Notes: generated by a model not told the origin, from the sequence alone. A stretch of 33,196 nt of DNA from Solobacterium sp. (GCA_017432325.1 JAFRJJ010000018.1:1-33196); one strand, 5' to 3'; numbered from the stretch's first letter, positions 23,005-32,779 are shown. A program made the numbers and translations.

Positions 23005-24540
23005 ATGAAGAAGAGTTACAGGCAGTTTTACCATGCAAATGTACTGTCAGGCTGGGCAAATGACCCGAACGGTACGATTTTCTACAACGGAAAGGCGCAT
23101 CTCTTTTTTCAGCATTATCCATATAAATCAGAATGGGGTATCATGCACTGGGCTCATTTTGTGACAGAAGATTTTATTCATTGGGAAAATCTTCCGCTCG
23201 CATTGGAACCGCTGGAAGACTATGAAGTGATCTGCGGATGCTGCTCAGGATCGGCAATTGAGAAAGACGGAAAACTGTATCTGATGTATACGGCAGCTCA
23301 GCCCGAGCTTCAGAGGCAGTGCATTGCAATTTCTACGGATGGAGGAGTCCATTTTGAAAAGGATCCCGGCAATCCCATTGTAACAGCAGATCAGATCAGT
23401 CCTGAGATCGCGATGCGTGACTTCCGTGATCCCAGACTGTTCCTGAAAGACGGCATTTACTACATGCTCGCCGGGGCAAGAGTAAAAGATATCAAGGACG
23501 GAGAACCGGTTCCCGAACCTCCGGTAAGAAAAACCGGTCCGATTTCATCACCGTCCCTCGGAGATGTGACGGACATCGATCCGAATATCTACGGTTATGG
23601 AAATCTTGTCCTGCTGAAATCAGATGACCTGTACCACTGGAGTTATGTCGGAAAACTCCTTTATGACCAGGAAGAATACAGTGAGGAATTCTATCACCTG
23701 AACGGCGTTTACGAATGTCCGGATTACTTCGTGATAGACGGAGCGGAAGTCGTGCTCTCTAGTCCCCAGAACCTGCCGCAGATGGGTCATCTTTACCAGA
23801 ACATTCACTCAGGGCTGTACATGCTGGGCAAACTGAACTTTGAAACAGGACGGTTCCAGGTAGACTATATCGGAGAGGTCGACAGCGGATTTGATTTCTA
23901 TGCTGCACAGACACTCAGAATGCCGGATGGCCGGGTCATTATGATCGCATGGAAGGAAATGTGGGACCGTTCATTCCCGACGCGTGAAGAAGGGTGGGCA
24001 GGAACATATACCCTGCCGAGGGAACTGAGTATAGAAAACGGACGGCTCATCCAGAAACCGGTCAGGGAGATCGAACAGTTCAGGAAAAACCATGTTTCTG
24101 TCAAGGATGTCGTGTGCACAGACGAATGCAGGACGATCGAAGGTGCATCAGGCAGTGTGACCGAGATCAAAGCCGTGATCGATACAGGCAGTGCGGAAAA
24201 ATGCGGGTTAAAGGTGTTCAGCTCAGACAAGCATGAAACCGTCATTTACTATGACAGAAAAGAAAAAGCGCTCGTATTTGACAGAAGCAGATCCGGGATC
24301 ATGATCAAAGGAAAAGATACAGTTACCCAGAAGAGATATCTGGATATCGGCGAGCCCGAAAAGATCACGCTGGACCTGTTCCTGGATGTATGTTCCGTTG
24401 AAGTGTTTGTGGACGGCGGAAAGCATGTCATGACAGGCAATGTCTATCCGGATATCGATACGGATATCGAAGTGCGTTTCTTTGCGGAAAACGGAACTGC
24501 TGAACTGACAGAACTGGATAAATACGATATCTGTGTCTGA
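23005..24540 (+). CDS. Glycoside hydrolase family 32 beta-fructosidase
   Basis: A 511-residue GH32 enzyme without a signal peptide, so cytoplasmic. The five-bladed propeller carries the nucleophile in WANDPNG (D20), the transition-state stabiliser in DFRDPRLF (D142) and the acid/base in VYECPDYF (E237). The C-terminal beta-sandwich follows from about residue 350, with SVEVFVDGGKHVM near the end. Members hydrolyse sucrose, sucrose-6-phosphate or fructans. No PTS or sugar transporter gene adjoins it, so sucrose-6-phosphate hydrolase versus free-sugar invertase is open. Between RDP and the next blade there is an insertion of about 30 residues (159-196), not typical of the short bacterial enzymes. 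A promoter and leader repeat precede it and a terminator follows. Confidence 0.88.
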   Translation: MKKSYRQFYHANVLSGWANDPNGTIFYNGKAHLFFQHYPYKSEWGIMHWAHFVTEDFIHWENLPLALEPLEDYEVICGCCSGSAIEKDGKLYLMYTAAQPELQRQCIAISTDGGVHFEKDPGNPIVTADQISPEIAMRDFRDPRLFLKDGIYYMLAGARVKDIKDGEPVPEPPVRKTGPISSPSLGDVTDIDPNIYGYGNLVLLKSDDLYHWSYVGKLLYDQEEYSEEFYHLNGVYECPDYFVIDGAEVVLSSPQNLPQMGHLYQNIHSGLYMLGKLNFETGRFQVDYIGEVDSGFDFYAAQTLRMPDGRVIMIAWKEMWDRSFPTREEGWAGTYTLPRELSIENGRLIQKPVREIEQFRKNHVSVKDVVCTDECRTIEGASGSVTEIKAVIDTGSAEKCGLKVFSSDKHETVIYYDRKEKALVFDRSRSGIMIKGKDTVTQKRYLDIGEPEKITLDLFLDVCSVEVFVDGGKHVMTGNVYPDIDTDIEVRFFAENGTAELTELDKYDICV

Positions 24541-24572
24541 AAACAGATCATTTAAGAATTATATGTAAACAG

Positions 24573-24622
24573 AGACCTGCGGAAAGGCTGTCCGGAAACC
24601 GCCTTGCAAGCAGGTCTTTTAT
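24573..24622 (+). terminator. Rho-independent terminator after the GH32 gene
   Basis: AGACCTGC (24573-24580) pairs with GCAGGTCT (24610-24617), with a long inner arm, followed by a TTTTATT tail beginning at the end of the stem. It lies about 30 bases after the stop. Confidence 0.8.
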
Positions 24623-24647
24623 TAATGTGCCGACTTTATTTCAGTAT

Positions 24648-24675
24648 TTTTAATTAAGTATATACTTAATTAAAA
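24648..24675. promoter_or_regulatory. 28-bp perfect palindrome, likely ArsR-family operator
   Basis: The half-sites TTTTAATTAAGTAT and ATACTTAATTAAAA make a perfect 28-bp dyad 52 bases upstream of the ArsR-type gene, with possible -10 boxes nearby (TATACT within it, TACAAT at 24684-24689). Its length and AT-rich dyad fit operators of SmtB/ArsR repressors controlling their own operon. Because it spans the promoter region, binding would block transcription. Confidence 0.75.
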
Positions 24676-24727
24676 TGATGGAATACAATACAGAGTATAC
24701 ATGATTCATTATCAATGGAGGTGCCGG

Positions 24728-25063
24728 ATGGATATAGAAGGGATGCTGAAAGCATTGGGTGAACCAACGCGGTTCAGGATATTCAGTCTGCTGCTGGAAC
24801 GAAAGCACTGTGTCAGGTCTTTGTCAAAGAAACTTAACATCAGTGAACCGGCTGTTTCACAGCATCTGAAAATACTGCGGGAAGCAGGTCTGGTCTATGG
24901 TGAGCGCTGCGGATATCATATACACTACTTTCCCGATCAGAGGGCAGCAGACTGTCTGGCAGAAACATTCTCCGGAATGAGGGAACAGTCACTGATCCTG
25001 GACCGGGATCCCAATGTCTGCAATTGTGAATTCAGGAGGAAAGAACATGAACATACTTGCTGA
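24728..25063 (+). CDS. ArsR/SmtB-family transcriptional regulator
   Basis: A 111-residue winged-helix repressor: MLKALGEPTRFRIFSLLLE is the classical ArsR opening, VRSLSKKLNISEPAVSQHLK is the recognition helix region, and AGLVYGERCGYHIHYF is the wing. Four cysteines (CVRSL, ERCGY, VCNCE) plus a C-terminal HEHTC could bind a metal or oxyanion, so it may sense metal. Start: GGAGGT at 24717-24722 precedes ATG 24728 by five bases; the earlier ATG at 24701 lies upstream of that site. It overlaps the first chromate transporter gene by 17 bases and is preceded by a 28-bp palindrome, so an autoregulated operon is likely. Confidence 0.88.
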   Translation: MDIEGMLKALGEPTRFRIFSLLLERKHCVRSLSKKLNISEPAVSQHLKILREAGLVYGERCGYHIHYFPDQRAADCLAETFSGMREQSLILDRDPNVCNCEFRRKEHEHTC

Positions 25064-25604
25064 TCTGTTCCTGACCTTTGCAAAGATCGGGTGCTTTACT
25101 TTCGGCGGCGGCTACGCAATGATCGCTCTGATCGAAAACGCATGTGTTGAGGAAAAAAAATGGATCACACATGATGACATGATGAATATCACGGTCATAG
25201 CGGAATCCACACCGGGACCGATCGCCATCAACTGCGCAACGTTCGTCGGTTATCGTCAGTCTGGCTTTGCCGGGGCACTTGCGGCCACGGTGGGTATCGT
25301 ACTCCCGTCATTTCTGATCATTTTCGGTATTTCACGCTTCCTGGATCATTTCCTTGAGATCGCATGGATCGCCAGGGCATTCCATGGCATCAAGATAGCT
25401 GTCGGTATCCTGATCATTGATGCCGGTATGAAAATGCTGAAGAAAATGAAGAAAAAAACTTTCCCAGAGCTCATTGCAGGCTGCGCGTTCCTGATGGTAC
25501 TCGCGTCTGAGATTTTCAGCGTTCATGTTTCTGTGATCGTACTGTTAACAGCTGCAGCGCTGATCGGTATTATGCGAATGACTGCAGGCGGGGTGATGAA
25601 ATGA
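25047..25604 (+). CDS. Chromate transporter (CHR) family protein, first half
   Basis: A 185-residue membrane protein with five or six helices. Family marks are FAKIGCFTFGGGYAMIALIE and the ESTPGPIAINCATFVGYR motif that follows the first helix pair. Single-domain CHR proteins work in pairs that fuse in other bacteria. The family exports chromate in some organisms and has other roles in others; the proper substrate in anaerobic Firmicutes is not known. AGGAGG at 25034-25039 serves ATG 25047, inside the end of the ArsR gene. It overlaps the second CHR gene as ATGA, giving coupled, equal expression. Confidence 0.88.
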   Translation: MNILADLFLTFAKIGCFTFGGGYAMIALIENACVEEKKWITHDDMMNITVIAESTPGPIAINCATFVGYRQSGFAGALAATVGIVLPSFLIIFGISRFLDHFLEIAWIARAFHGIKIAVGILIIDAGMKMLKKMKKKTFPELIAGCAFLMVLASEIFSVHVSVIVLLTAAALIGIMRMTAGGVMK

Positions 25605-26149
25605 TCCTGCTGGAACTGTTCTGGGGATTCCTCAAGGTAGGCGCATTTGCATTCGGCGGTGCATATGCAGCGATCCCTCTGATCCGTGACATCGTTCTTT
25701 CCTATGGATGGCTGGGTGAAGACGCGTTAGCGTATATGATCGCTGTCAGTGAAAGTACACCCGGACCGATCATGGTCAATCTTGCAACATATGTCGGCAG
25801 CAGTCAGGCCGGACTTGCCGGCTCACTGATCGCAACAGCCGCAGTCGTCCTTCCGTCGTTTATCATCATTCTGCTGATCACGGCAGCTATGAAGAATTTC
25901 ATAAAGAATCGATATGTTCAGGCGGCATTGAGCGGACTCAAGCCATGCGTGATCGGGATCATTCTTGCGACCGGCCTGTGTATGGTCATCAGGAACTGTC
26001 TGCCCGGTTCCGTAATAAACGTTAAGAATACTCTGATAACTGTCATTCTCTGCCTGATGTACTTCGGAAGCAGGTATGTACAGAAGAAAAATATCTCACC
26101 GATCATTCTGATCGTTATATCGGCAGTGATCGGAATCATTGCCGGATAG
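25601..26149 (+). CDS. Chromate transporter (CHR) family protein, second half
   Basis: A 182-residue membrane protein homologous to the previous one: FLKVGAFAFGGAYAAIPLIR, then SESTPGPIMVNLATYVGSSQ, then three or more further helices. Two short CHR proteins encoded side by side usually sit with opposite membrane orientation and form one transporter. The start overlaps its partner's stop by four bases. A hairpin with a TTCAATT tail begins seven bases after the stop. With the ArsR gene this is a three-gene operon that probably responds to an oxyanion or metal sensed by the regulator; chromate itself is an inference from family names. Confidence 0.88.
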   Translation: MILLELFWGFLKVGAFAFGGAYAAIPLIRDIVLSYGWLGEDALAYMIAVSESTPGPIMVNLATYVGSSQAGLAGSLIATAAVVLPSFIIILLITAAMKNFIKNRYVQAALSGLKPCVIGIILATGLCMVIRNCLPGSVINVKNTLITVILCLMYFGSRYVQKKNISPIILIVISAVIGIIAG

Positions 26150-26155
26150 CATGAA

Positions 26156-26181
26156 AACAGCAGGGTCTCAGCCCTGCTGTT
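26156..26181. terminator. Bidirectional terminator between CHR and HAD genes
   Basis: AACAGCAGGG (26156-26165) pairs perfectly with CCCTGCTGTT (26172-26181). On the minus strand the stem is followed by a TTTT-containing tail; on the plus strand by TTCAATT. The TGA of the minus-strand HAD gene (26170-26168) lies in the loop, so the gene ends within its own terminator. Confidence 0.75.
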
Positions 26182-26791
26182 CAATTGAAATGTGATGTTT
26201 CTGAAGATCTTTTCTCAGTCTGCCGGCATCTCCGTAGAATACGACTGCGTGGATGCCTGTCCGCATTGCACTTTCTGCATTTGCAGGAGAATCATCGATG
26301 AACAGGCATTCCTCCGGTTTCAGTCCGAATGTACTCAGTGCTCTTCTGAAGTATTCCTGATCCGGTTTCAGAAGCTGATAGTCTGCCGAGAGGAACACGT
26401 TTTCTCCGAAGAATTCGGATACCCGGTATTCCGGCCAGTATGTATGATGACGCAGGCTGGCGTTTGTCAGCAGATACAGATCATAGTTCCTGCTGAGCTG
26501 CTCAACCAGTTCATACATACCGGGGATCTCATCATGCGTATTGCTCCATTCGGAAACAAGTTCCCGGATATACGGATGAAGGCGGGGATCAAGTCTTTCT
26601 TCAGCACGCCTGATCATAATGGGATCATCTATGATGCCGCGGTCCAGCTCCACCCAGTCTGTACTGCCATAGACCTCACGTCTTAACTGCAGACGGTCAT
26701 CCGGGTCAGTAATTCCGGTCCGCCTGACAAAGTAATCAGGATCGAAACGGACCAGAACACCTCCCATGTCGAACAATATGTTCTTGATCAT
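26168..26791 (-). CDS. HAD-superfamily hydrolase (subfamily IA)
   Basis: A 207-residue phosphatase-type HAD. Motif I is LFDMGGVLV with the nucleophile D8; the second acidic residue is replaced by Gly, the form common in YihX/phosphoglycolate-type HADs with relaxed roles. Motif II is YLLTNAS, motif III is in LLKPDQEYF and motif IV is ECLFIDDSPAN. The cap lies between residues 20 and 90. Likely activity is dephosphorylation of a small phosphate ester; the substrate is unknown. It starts three bases after the permease stop, so it is the fourth and last gene of the ABC operon, and its stop codon lies in the terminator loop. Confidence 0.87.
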   Translation of the reverse strand: MIKNILFDMGGVLVRFDPDYFVRRTGITDPDDRLQLRREVYGSTDWVELDRGIIDDPIMIRRAEERLDPRLHPYIRELVSEWSNTHDEIPGMYELVEQLSRNYDLYLLTNASLRHHTYWPEYRVSEFFGENVFLSADYQLLKPDQEYFRRALSTFGLKPEECLFIDDSPANAESAMRTGIHAVVFYGDAGRLRKDLQKHHISIEQQG

Positions 26792-26793
26792 GA

Positions 26794-28680
26794 TCAGGCT
26801 TCTTTCTTTTTGAACCGGCTGAACAGCTTTTTGAAGCGTTCACGCGCGGCGATACGTTCACCGATATCTCTTCCGCCGACACCGTATACCAGATACAGAA
26901 TGATGCCGGATACGATCATGATGAATACAGTTGAGGCACAGCGTCTGCCGGACGCATTTACATTAAATCCATACAGACCTTCTTCACGGCACATACTCTG
27001 GATTACCATTGCATATGTCGTTCCATATGAGCTGGCAAATGTAGCACCCATGTCATATTCCGTAAACAGTGTGTTGAAGTTCAGCGCGAATACAGCCAGT
27101 ACACTCGGCATGATGATCGGAAGCTTGACTTTCAGGAACGTTCTGATCTGTGATGAACCAAGGTTTCTTGCGGCGTCTTCCAGTTCTTCGTCGATCTGGT
27201 AGAACGCTGCTTTGATCATACGCAGGGAGAACGGAAGCCTGACGACCATGTATGCAATGATCATCAGGATCCTGACACGGTCCGCGTAATAGAGATTCTG
27301 ATCGAATACATACCAGATATCATTGCTGTTGAAGAAGACACGGTATGAGTAGCAGATCAGGATCGTCGGCAGCAACCACGGGAACAGCAGTGCATATTCC
27401 AGGACAGTTCCTGTCTTCTTGTGTTTGAAGATGTAATTGCATGCGATGACCACGATGACGCAGGCCAGTGCCGCAGCGATTACAGACAGTACAAAGCTGG
27501 TATGAATACCGCCAAGTGTTGCTTCATTGGAGAAGACACCGGAGATCGAACCTTCGATCGTCTTATATTTGCCGCGTGATGTCAGATACTGATAATCCTG
27601 TGTTCCGTAGTAGTTGATAAATGTCCAGTTGCCCAGGTCCAGGCGCTTGACTTTGATCGCCTGATAGGTCTGGAATGAGAACAGGACGATCATTACGACA
27701 GGAGTCATATAAATGATGAAGAGTACATATGCATAGATATGCATCAGTACATTCAGCACCGGATTATCGATCTTCTGTTTTCTCAGTTTGGCCTTGGTTT
27801 TGGAAACGGACAGATAATGTCCTTTTCTTTCATAAGAGGACAGGATCGTCAGCAGCAGGATCGTAAAGCAAGCCAGGATGATCGACAGCAGCGCGGCTCT
27901 TGCCTGCGGGAATGATTCGTCTGCGACAGAGCTTCCTGCAAGTCTGACGATCTCCGGGTTGATTGAGTCATATCCCAGCAGTGTCGGGGCAGACATTGCG
28001 CACAGACCGGTAATGAACGTCATGATGGTCAGCGAGAACAATGTCGGGATCAGTGTCGGGAATACGACTTTGAACAGTGTTGTGAACGGGCTTGCGCCAA
28101 GATTTCTGGAGGCTTCCACAGTGTTGTAGTCAATACCGCGGATCGCGTTTCTCAGGAACAGGGCGTGGTTGCTGGTACATGCGAATGTCATTGTAAACAG
28201 TACTGCCTTGTATCCGGAGAACCATTTCGGGTTGAGTGTCGGGAACATCTCCAGAAGTTTTGTTGTCATGATGCCGTCGCTTGAGTACAGGAACATATAG
28301 CCTGTGACAAGCGCGACACCGCTGTAGATCAATGTCGTCATGTATCCCAGACGCAGGATATTTGCGCCTTTGATATCAAAGTATTCAGTCAGAAGTACGA
28401 TCGATATACCGACGATATTGACGGTAATGGTCAGTACAACGGCCAGCCTCAGGGAATTCCAGACGAATCTCGGCATATTGCCTGCGAGGAAGAACCTGAT
28501 AACAGCAAACGGATCAACGTTTCCCGCAGCGTCCTTTACCGTGAAGATACTTGTCAGTGTATTCAGACACGGCAGCAGCATGAATCCGAAGAACAGATAT
28601 GCGAAGCACAGGAAGCCGATCAGCTGGAGAGCCTTTTCGGTATTGAATGGTTTTGGCTGCTTCAATCTGGAAGCTGTCAT
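26794..28680 (-). CDS. ABC transporter permease, two fused BPD domains (AfuB/FbpB type)
   Basis: A 628-residue membrane protein made of two homologous permease halves, each with about six helices and an ATPase-contact EAA loop: TVEASRNLGASPFTTLFKVV in the first half and EELEDAARNLGSSQIRTFLK in the second. This architecture is typical of iron(III), thiamine, 2-aminoethylphosphonate and sugar-phosphate importers (AfuB/FbpB/ThiP group). A large extra loop containing KTIEGSISGVFSNEATLGGI follows the start of the second half. AGGAGG lies a few bases before the ATG; the stop of the ATPase gene is two bases away. Together with the ATPase and lipoprotein it makes a full importer. Confidence 0.9.
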   Translation of the reverse strand: MTASRLKQPKPFNTEKALQLIGFLCFAYLFFGFMLLPCLNTLTSIFTVKDAAGNVDPFAVIRFFLAGNMPRFVWNSLRLAVVLTITVNIVGISIVLLTEYFDIKGANILRLGYMTTLIYSGVALVTGYMFLYSSDGIMTTKLLEMFPTLNPKWFSGYKAVLFTMTFACTSNHALFLRNAIRGIDYNTVEASRNLGASPFTTLFKVVFPTLIPTLFSLTIMTFITGLCAMSAPTLLGYDSINPEIVRLAGSSVADESFPQARAALLSIILACFTILLLTILSSYERKGHYLSVSKTKAKLRKQKIDNPVLNVLMHIYAYVLFIIYMTPVVMIVLFSFQTYQAIKVKRLDLGNWTFINYYGTQDYQYLTSRGKYKTIEGSISGVFSNEATLGGIHTSFVLSVIAAALACVIVVIACNYIFKHKKTGTVLEYALLFPWLLPTILICYSYRVFFNSNDIWYVFDQNLYYADRVRILMIIAYMVVRLPFSLRMIKAAFYQIDEELEDAARNLGSSQIRTFLKVKLPIIMPSVLAVFALNFNTLFTEYDMGATFASSYGTTYAMVIQSMCREEGLYGFNVNASGRRCASTVFIMIVSGIILYLVYGVGGRDIGERIAARERFKKLFSRFKKKEA

Positions 28681-28682
28681 AC

Positions 28683-29705
28683 TCAGGCCTCCTTAGGCGG
28701 ATAGCTCATCAGATCACGGGCAGAAATGACGATGTTGATAAAGTCGCCTGTATCATACAGGTTGATGCCGTCATTCTTTTCGATGATCTTGAGCTCCTGA
28801 CCTTCGCAATCAATATAGTATTTAATATAGAGACCGTAATATTCCCTGCTCTTAACGACACCCTTGAGGATAACATCATCGTCCTTCGGTTCACTGTTGA
28901 CGTGCAGGCGTTCCAGACGGATGTAATGATGCCATGCAGGATCAAGTGCGGCACCGTGTTCGTTGAGCTTGCTGACGATATTGTCATTAAGGCGGTTGAT
29001 ATCACCGATGAAGTTGCAGACAAATTCCGTAGCGGAATGATTGTAGATCTCGTTCGGTGTACCGATCTGTTCAATGTATCCTTTATTGAACACGGCGATC
29101 CTGTCAGACAGTGTCAGCGCTTCTTCCTGGTCATGCGTAACATAAATGCTGGTGATACCGAATTCTTTCTGCATGTGTTTCAGTTCAGTTCTCAGCTGGA
29201 CACGGAGTTTCGCGTCGAGATTTGACAGAGGTTCATCCAGACAGATGATCTCCGGTTCTGTGACAAGAGAACGTGCAATCGCCACACGCTGCTGCTGTCC
29301 GCCTGAGAGCTGGGATACTGCTTTTCCAAGCTGTTCGTCACTGAGATCGACTTTTTTCGCAATCGTTCTGACCTTTGTGTCGATCTCATCTTTTTTCATT
29401 TTCTTGATCTTCAGTCCGTATGCGATATTGTCATAAACCGTCATGGTCGGAAATAAAGCATAGCTCTGGAAAACGATACCGATGTTTCTTTTTTCGATCG
29501 GGACATTGGTGATGTCTTTATCATTGACATATACCTTTCCTTCAGCCGGCTGGATAAAGCCGGTAATCGTTCTCAGTGTCGTTGTTTTACCGCATCCGGA
29601 CGGACCCAGGAATGTGAAAAACTCACCTTTATCAACGTTTACATTGATATTATGAAGTGCTTCAAAGTCCCCGAACCTCACAATAATATTTTTTAAATCA
29701 ATCAT
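28683..29705 (-). CDS. ABC transporter ATP-binding protein
   Basis: A 340-residue ATPase: Walker A FLGPSGCGKTTTLRT (residues 33-46), Q-loop VFQSYALFP, signature QLSGGQQQRVAIAR (132-145), Walker B IICLDEPLSN (153-162) and H-loop VTHDQEEAL. The C-terminal 100 residues form a TOBE-type regulatory domain, the pattern of FbpC/PotA-like importers. ATG 29705 gives the normal family start MIDLKNIIVRFGDF; the frame is open upstream but that part crosses the hairpin at 29734-29759 and lacks similarity. AAGGGA precedes the start at modest spacing, so its translation may be lower than that of the binding-protein gene. Confidence 0.92.
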   Translation of the reverse strand: MIDLKNIIVRFGDFEALHNINVNVDKGEFFTFLGPSGCGKTTTLRTITGFIQPAEGKVYVNDKDITNVPIEKRNIGIVFQSYALFPTMTVYDNIAYGLKIKKMKKDEIDTKVRTIAKKVDLSDEQLGKAVSQLSGGQQQRVAIARSLVTEPEIICLDEPLSNLDAKLRVQLRTELKHMQKEFGITSIYVTHDQEEALTLSDRIAVFNKGYIEQIGTPNEIYNHSATEFVCNFIGDINRLNDNIVSKLNEHGAALDPAWHHYIRLERLHVNSEPKDDDVILKGVVKSREYYGLYIKYYIDCEGQELKIIEKNDGINLYDTGDFINIVISARDLMSYPPKEA

Positions 29706-29733
29706 ATGCTTTTTCCCTTCTCTAAATGTGAAA

Positions 29734-29759
29734 CTTGCAGCGGGAGACCCCGCTGCAAG
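29734..29759 (-). promoter_or_regulatory. Intercistronic hairpin between the binding-protein and ATPase genes
   Basis: CTTGCAGCGGG (29734-29744) and CCCGCTGCAAG (29749-29759) pair perfectly around a 4-base loop. It follows the binding-protein stop by 28 bases and has only a TTTC tail, so it is a poor terminator. Such hairpins protect the upstream mRNA from 3' decay or cut read-through, so that the binding protein exceeds the ATPase and permease. Confidence 0.7.
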
Positions 29760-29786
29760 CTTACAAAACAACAATGATCTAAATCA

Positions 29787-31052
29787 TTATTTGGACTGTG
29801 TCAGTGTAGCCCAGTCAAGATTATCCCAATCAGGCTCTGCCGGTGCATCTTTTGCGTCTGCCCAGTAGAATCCAAGGTTTGTCAGAATGTTTGTCCATTC
29901 GGAAGTATGAGCTGCAACATATGCTGCATAGGTCATATCTGTTCCTGCAACTGTGGACAGTGCAAAGTTGTCGAGTGTGTAGATCTCAGGAATATCGCTT
30001 CCGTAAACCAGAGCAGCTGCTTCTTTGTTGCAAGGGAAGGAATCGAACATCTCAGCCCAGGCTGCCTGTGTTTCAGCACTGCCGAACCATTCGCAGAATG
30101 CTTTGACTGCTTCTGTTTCTTCTTCACTGCGTCCTGCTTTGTCAAGGATTCCGATGTATTCAGCAATGTAATATGTACCATCGTCGATATCTACCAGAGC
30201 CCAGTTTTCCGGTGTGATCGGGTTGTCGGAGCTTTCAGCAGCAGCGTCAATCTTTCCATAGAGAGCAGAGCTGTAGAATTCTGTAACAGCAACATCACCC
30301 TTGTTCAGAGGATCGAATCCGTATTTATATGTGTCTTCGGAAGAATATACGCCGTCAGCACAGAACTTCCAGAGAGCTTTCCATCCGTCAACGGAGATTC
30401 CGCCTGCAGGGCTGGAAGGATCTGTGAATGCATACAGCATTGCGGAGTTGATGTTGGCGTTTGTGGTTCCGCCGACTTTGTTCTGACGGTACCACTTGTA
30501 GCCGCTGTCAATGACATCTGCCCAGTGCTTGAAATGAAGTGCTTCGCCGTTTGTACCGAGTTCATCATTTCTGTAGAGCATCAGAACGTTCTGGATGACG
30601 ATACCGTAAGCTTTTCCGTCATACTTGTATTCGCCTACATCACCGGCCCATCCGGGTGTCCAGTCAGCAAGCTTCAGGTTTTCATACTGCCCGTCAACGA
30701 TCTGGCCCCAGCGTGTTTCGTTAAGACCGAAGATCAGGTCTCCGTCTTTATTTTCGTTGGCAGCCTGTACTGCGGCTGTATCACCGGAAATGACGCTGTT
30801 GTCATCGATACTGATCGTGAAGCCTGCTTTCTTTGCTTCATTGATCAGCCATGTGGTACGTTCTGTTGAGTTGGAGTTGGAATAGATGCGGATCGTGTAG
30901 CCGGAGTAATCGACAGCTTCTTCTGCCTGTTCTGTCGCAGCCGGTTCCGGGTTGCTTGGCTCAGTAGTGGAAGCTGAACCGCTTGAGCATGCGGCCAGGC
31001 TTAAACCCATAGCAAAAGCCATAGCTAAACCAAATGATTTTTTGAATTTCAT
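29787..31052 (-). CDS. ABC transporter substrate-binding lipoprotein
   Basis: A 421-residue lipoprotein: signal MKFKKSFGLAMAFAMGLSLA with lipobox LAAC (C22), a Ser/Pro/Glu linker, then a two-lobed binding protein (YTIRIYSNSNSTERTTWLI, DLIFGLNETRWGQIVDGQY, GKAYGIVIQNVLMLYRND). The N-lobe order fits the group that binds iron(III), thiamine, phosphonates or hexose phosphates. The absent double-tyrosine motif argues against classical iron binding. AGGAGG lies four bases before the ATG. It is the first gene of the operon, next to a divergent GH1 enzyme, with a shared control region, so a glycoside ligand is plausible but unproven. Confidence 0.9.
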   Translation of the reverse strand: MKFKKSFGLAMAFAMGLSLAACSSGSASTTEPSNPEPAATEQAEEAVDYSGYTIRIYSNSNSTERTTWLINEAKKAGFTISIDDNSVISGDTAAVQAANENKDGDLIFGLNETRWGQIVDGQYENLKLADWTPGWAGDVGEYKYDGKAYGIVIQNVLMLYRNDELGTNGEALHFKHWADVIDSGYKWYRQNKVGGTTNANINSAMLYAFTDPSSPAGGISVDGWKALWKFCADGVYSSEDTYKYGFDPLNKGDVAVTEFYSSALYGKIDAAAESSDNPITPENWALVDIDDGTYYIAEYIGILDKAGRSEEETEAVKAFCEWFGSAETQAAWAEMFDSFPCNKEAAALVYGSDIPEIYTLDNFALSTVAGTDMTYAAYVAAHTSEWTNILTNLGFYWADAKDAPAEPDWDNLDWATLTQSK

Positions 31053-31089
31053 AGTTCCTCCTATTGTATGTGAAACATTTGATAACCTA

Positions 31090-31143
31090 ATTATAGTTCT
31101 GTTTCAGCTAAATTCAATGAAACGTTTACGGAAACAATACAAT
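31090..31143. promoter_or_regulatory. Divergent promoter region with LacI/CcpA-type operator core
   Basis: Minus-strand promoter for the ABC operon: TATAAT (31095-31090) and TTGAAT (31117-31112), 16 bp apart. Plus-strand -10-like TACAAT lies at 31138-31143. At 31118-31130 the sequence TGAAACGTTTACG holds the AAACGTTT core of LacI-family operators; it is near but not a full catabolite (cre) site. It touches the -35 of the ABC promoter and lies just upstream of the -10-like box facing the glycosidase gene, so one repressor could control both directions. Confidence 0.6.
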
Positions 31144-31220
31144 TTAAAAATAAACATTTTTCAGTCAGATGACAAAAACAGTGAATAAAGAATCAAATGA
31201 TATTGTAAAAATTTCTCTAG

Positions 31221-32735
<1,515 letters not shown>

Positions 32736-32750
32736 TCCATATCCAGACGG

Positions 32751-32779
32751 AGTCTGTCCTGAAAAGGACAGGCTTTTTC
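32751..32779 (+). terminator. Rho-independent terminator after the GH1 gene
   Basis: AGTCTGTCC (32751-32759) pairs with GGACAGGCT (32766-32774, one T-G pair) around a short TGAAAA loop, followed by TTTTT. It lies 15 bases after the stop and clearly separates the GH1 gene from the rRNA operon. Confidence 0.9.

Noticed and set aside
26192..26686. A 164-codon plus-strand frame opposite the HAD gene
   Set aside because: The HAD gene has all four catalytic motifs and operon context; this frame has none.
28647..29225. A 192-codon plus-strand frame opposite the ABC ATPase gene
   Set aside because: No start signal and no recognisable domain; the opposite strand has complete Walker A, signature and Walker B motifs.
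29907..30869. A 320-codon open frame antisense to the ABC substrate-binding lipoprotein gene
   Set aside because: It is cysteine- and phenylalanine-rich in a low-complexity way, has no ribosome site, and exactly mirrors a gene with strong family support. Codon bias of the true gene explains the open antisense frame.
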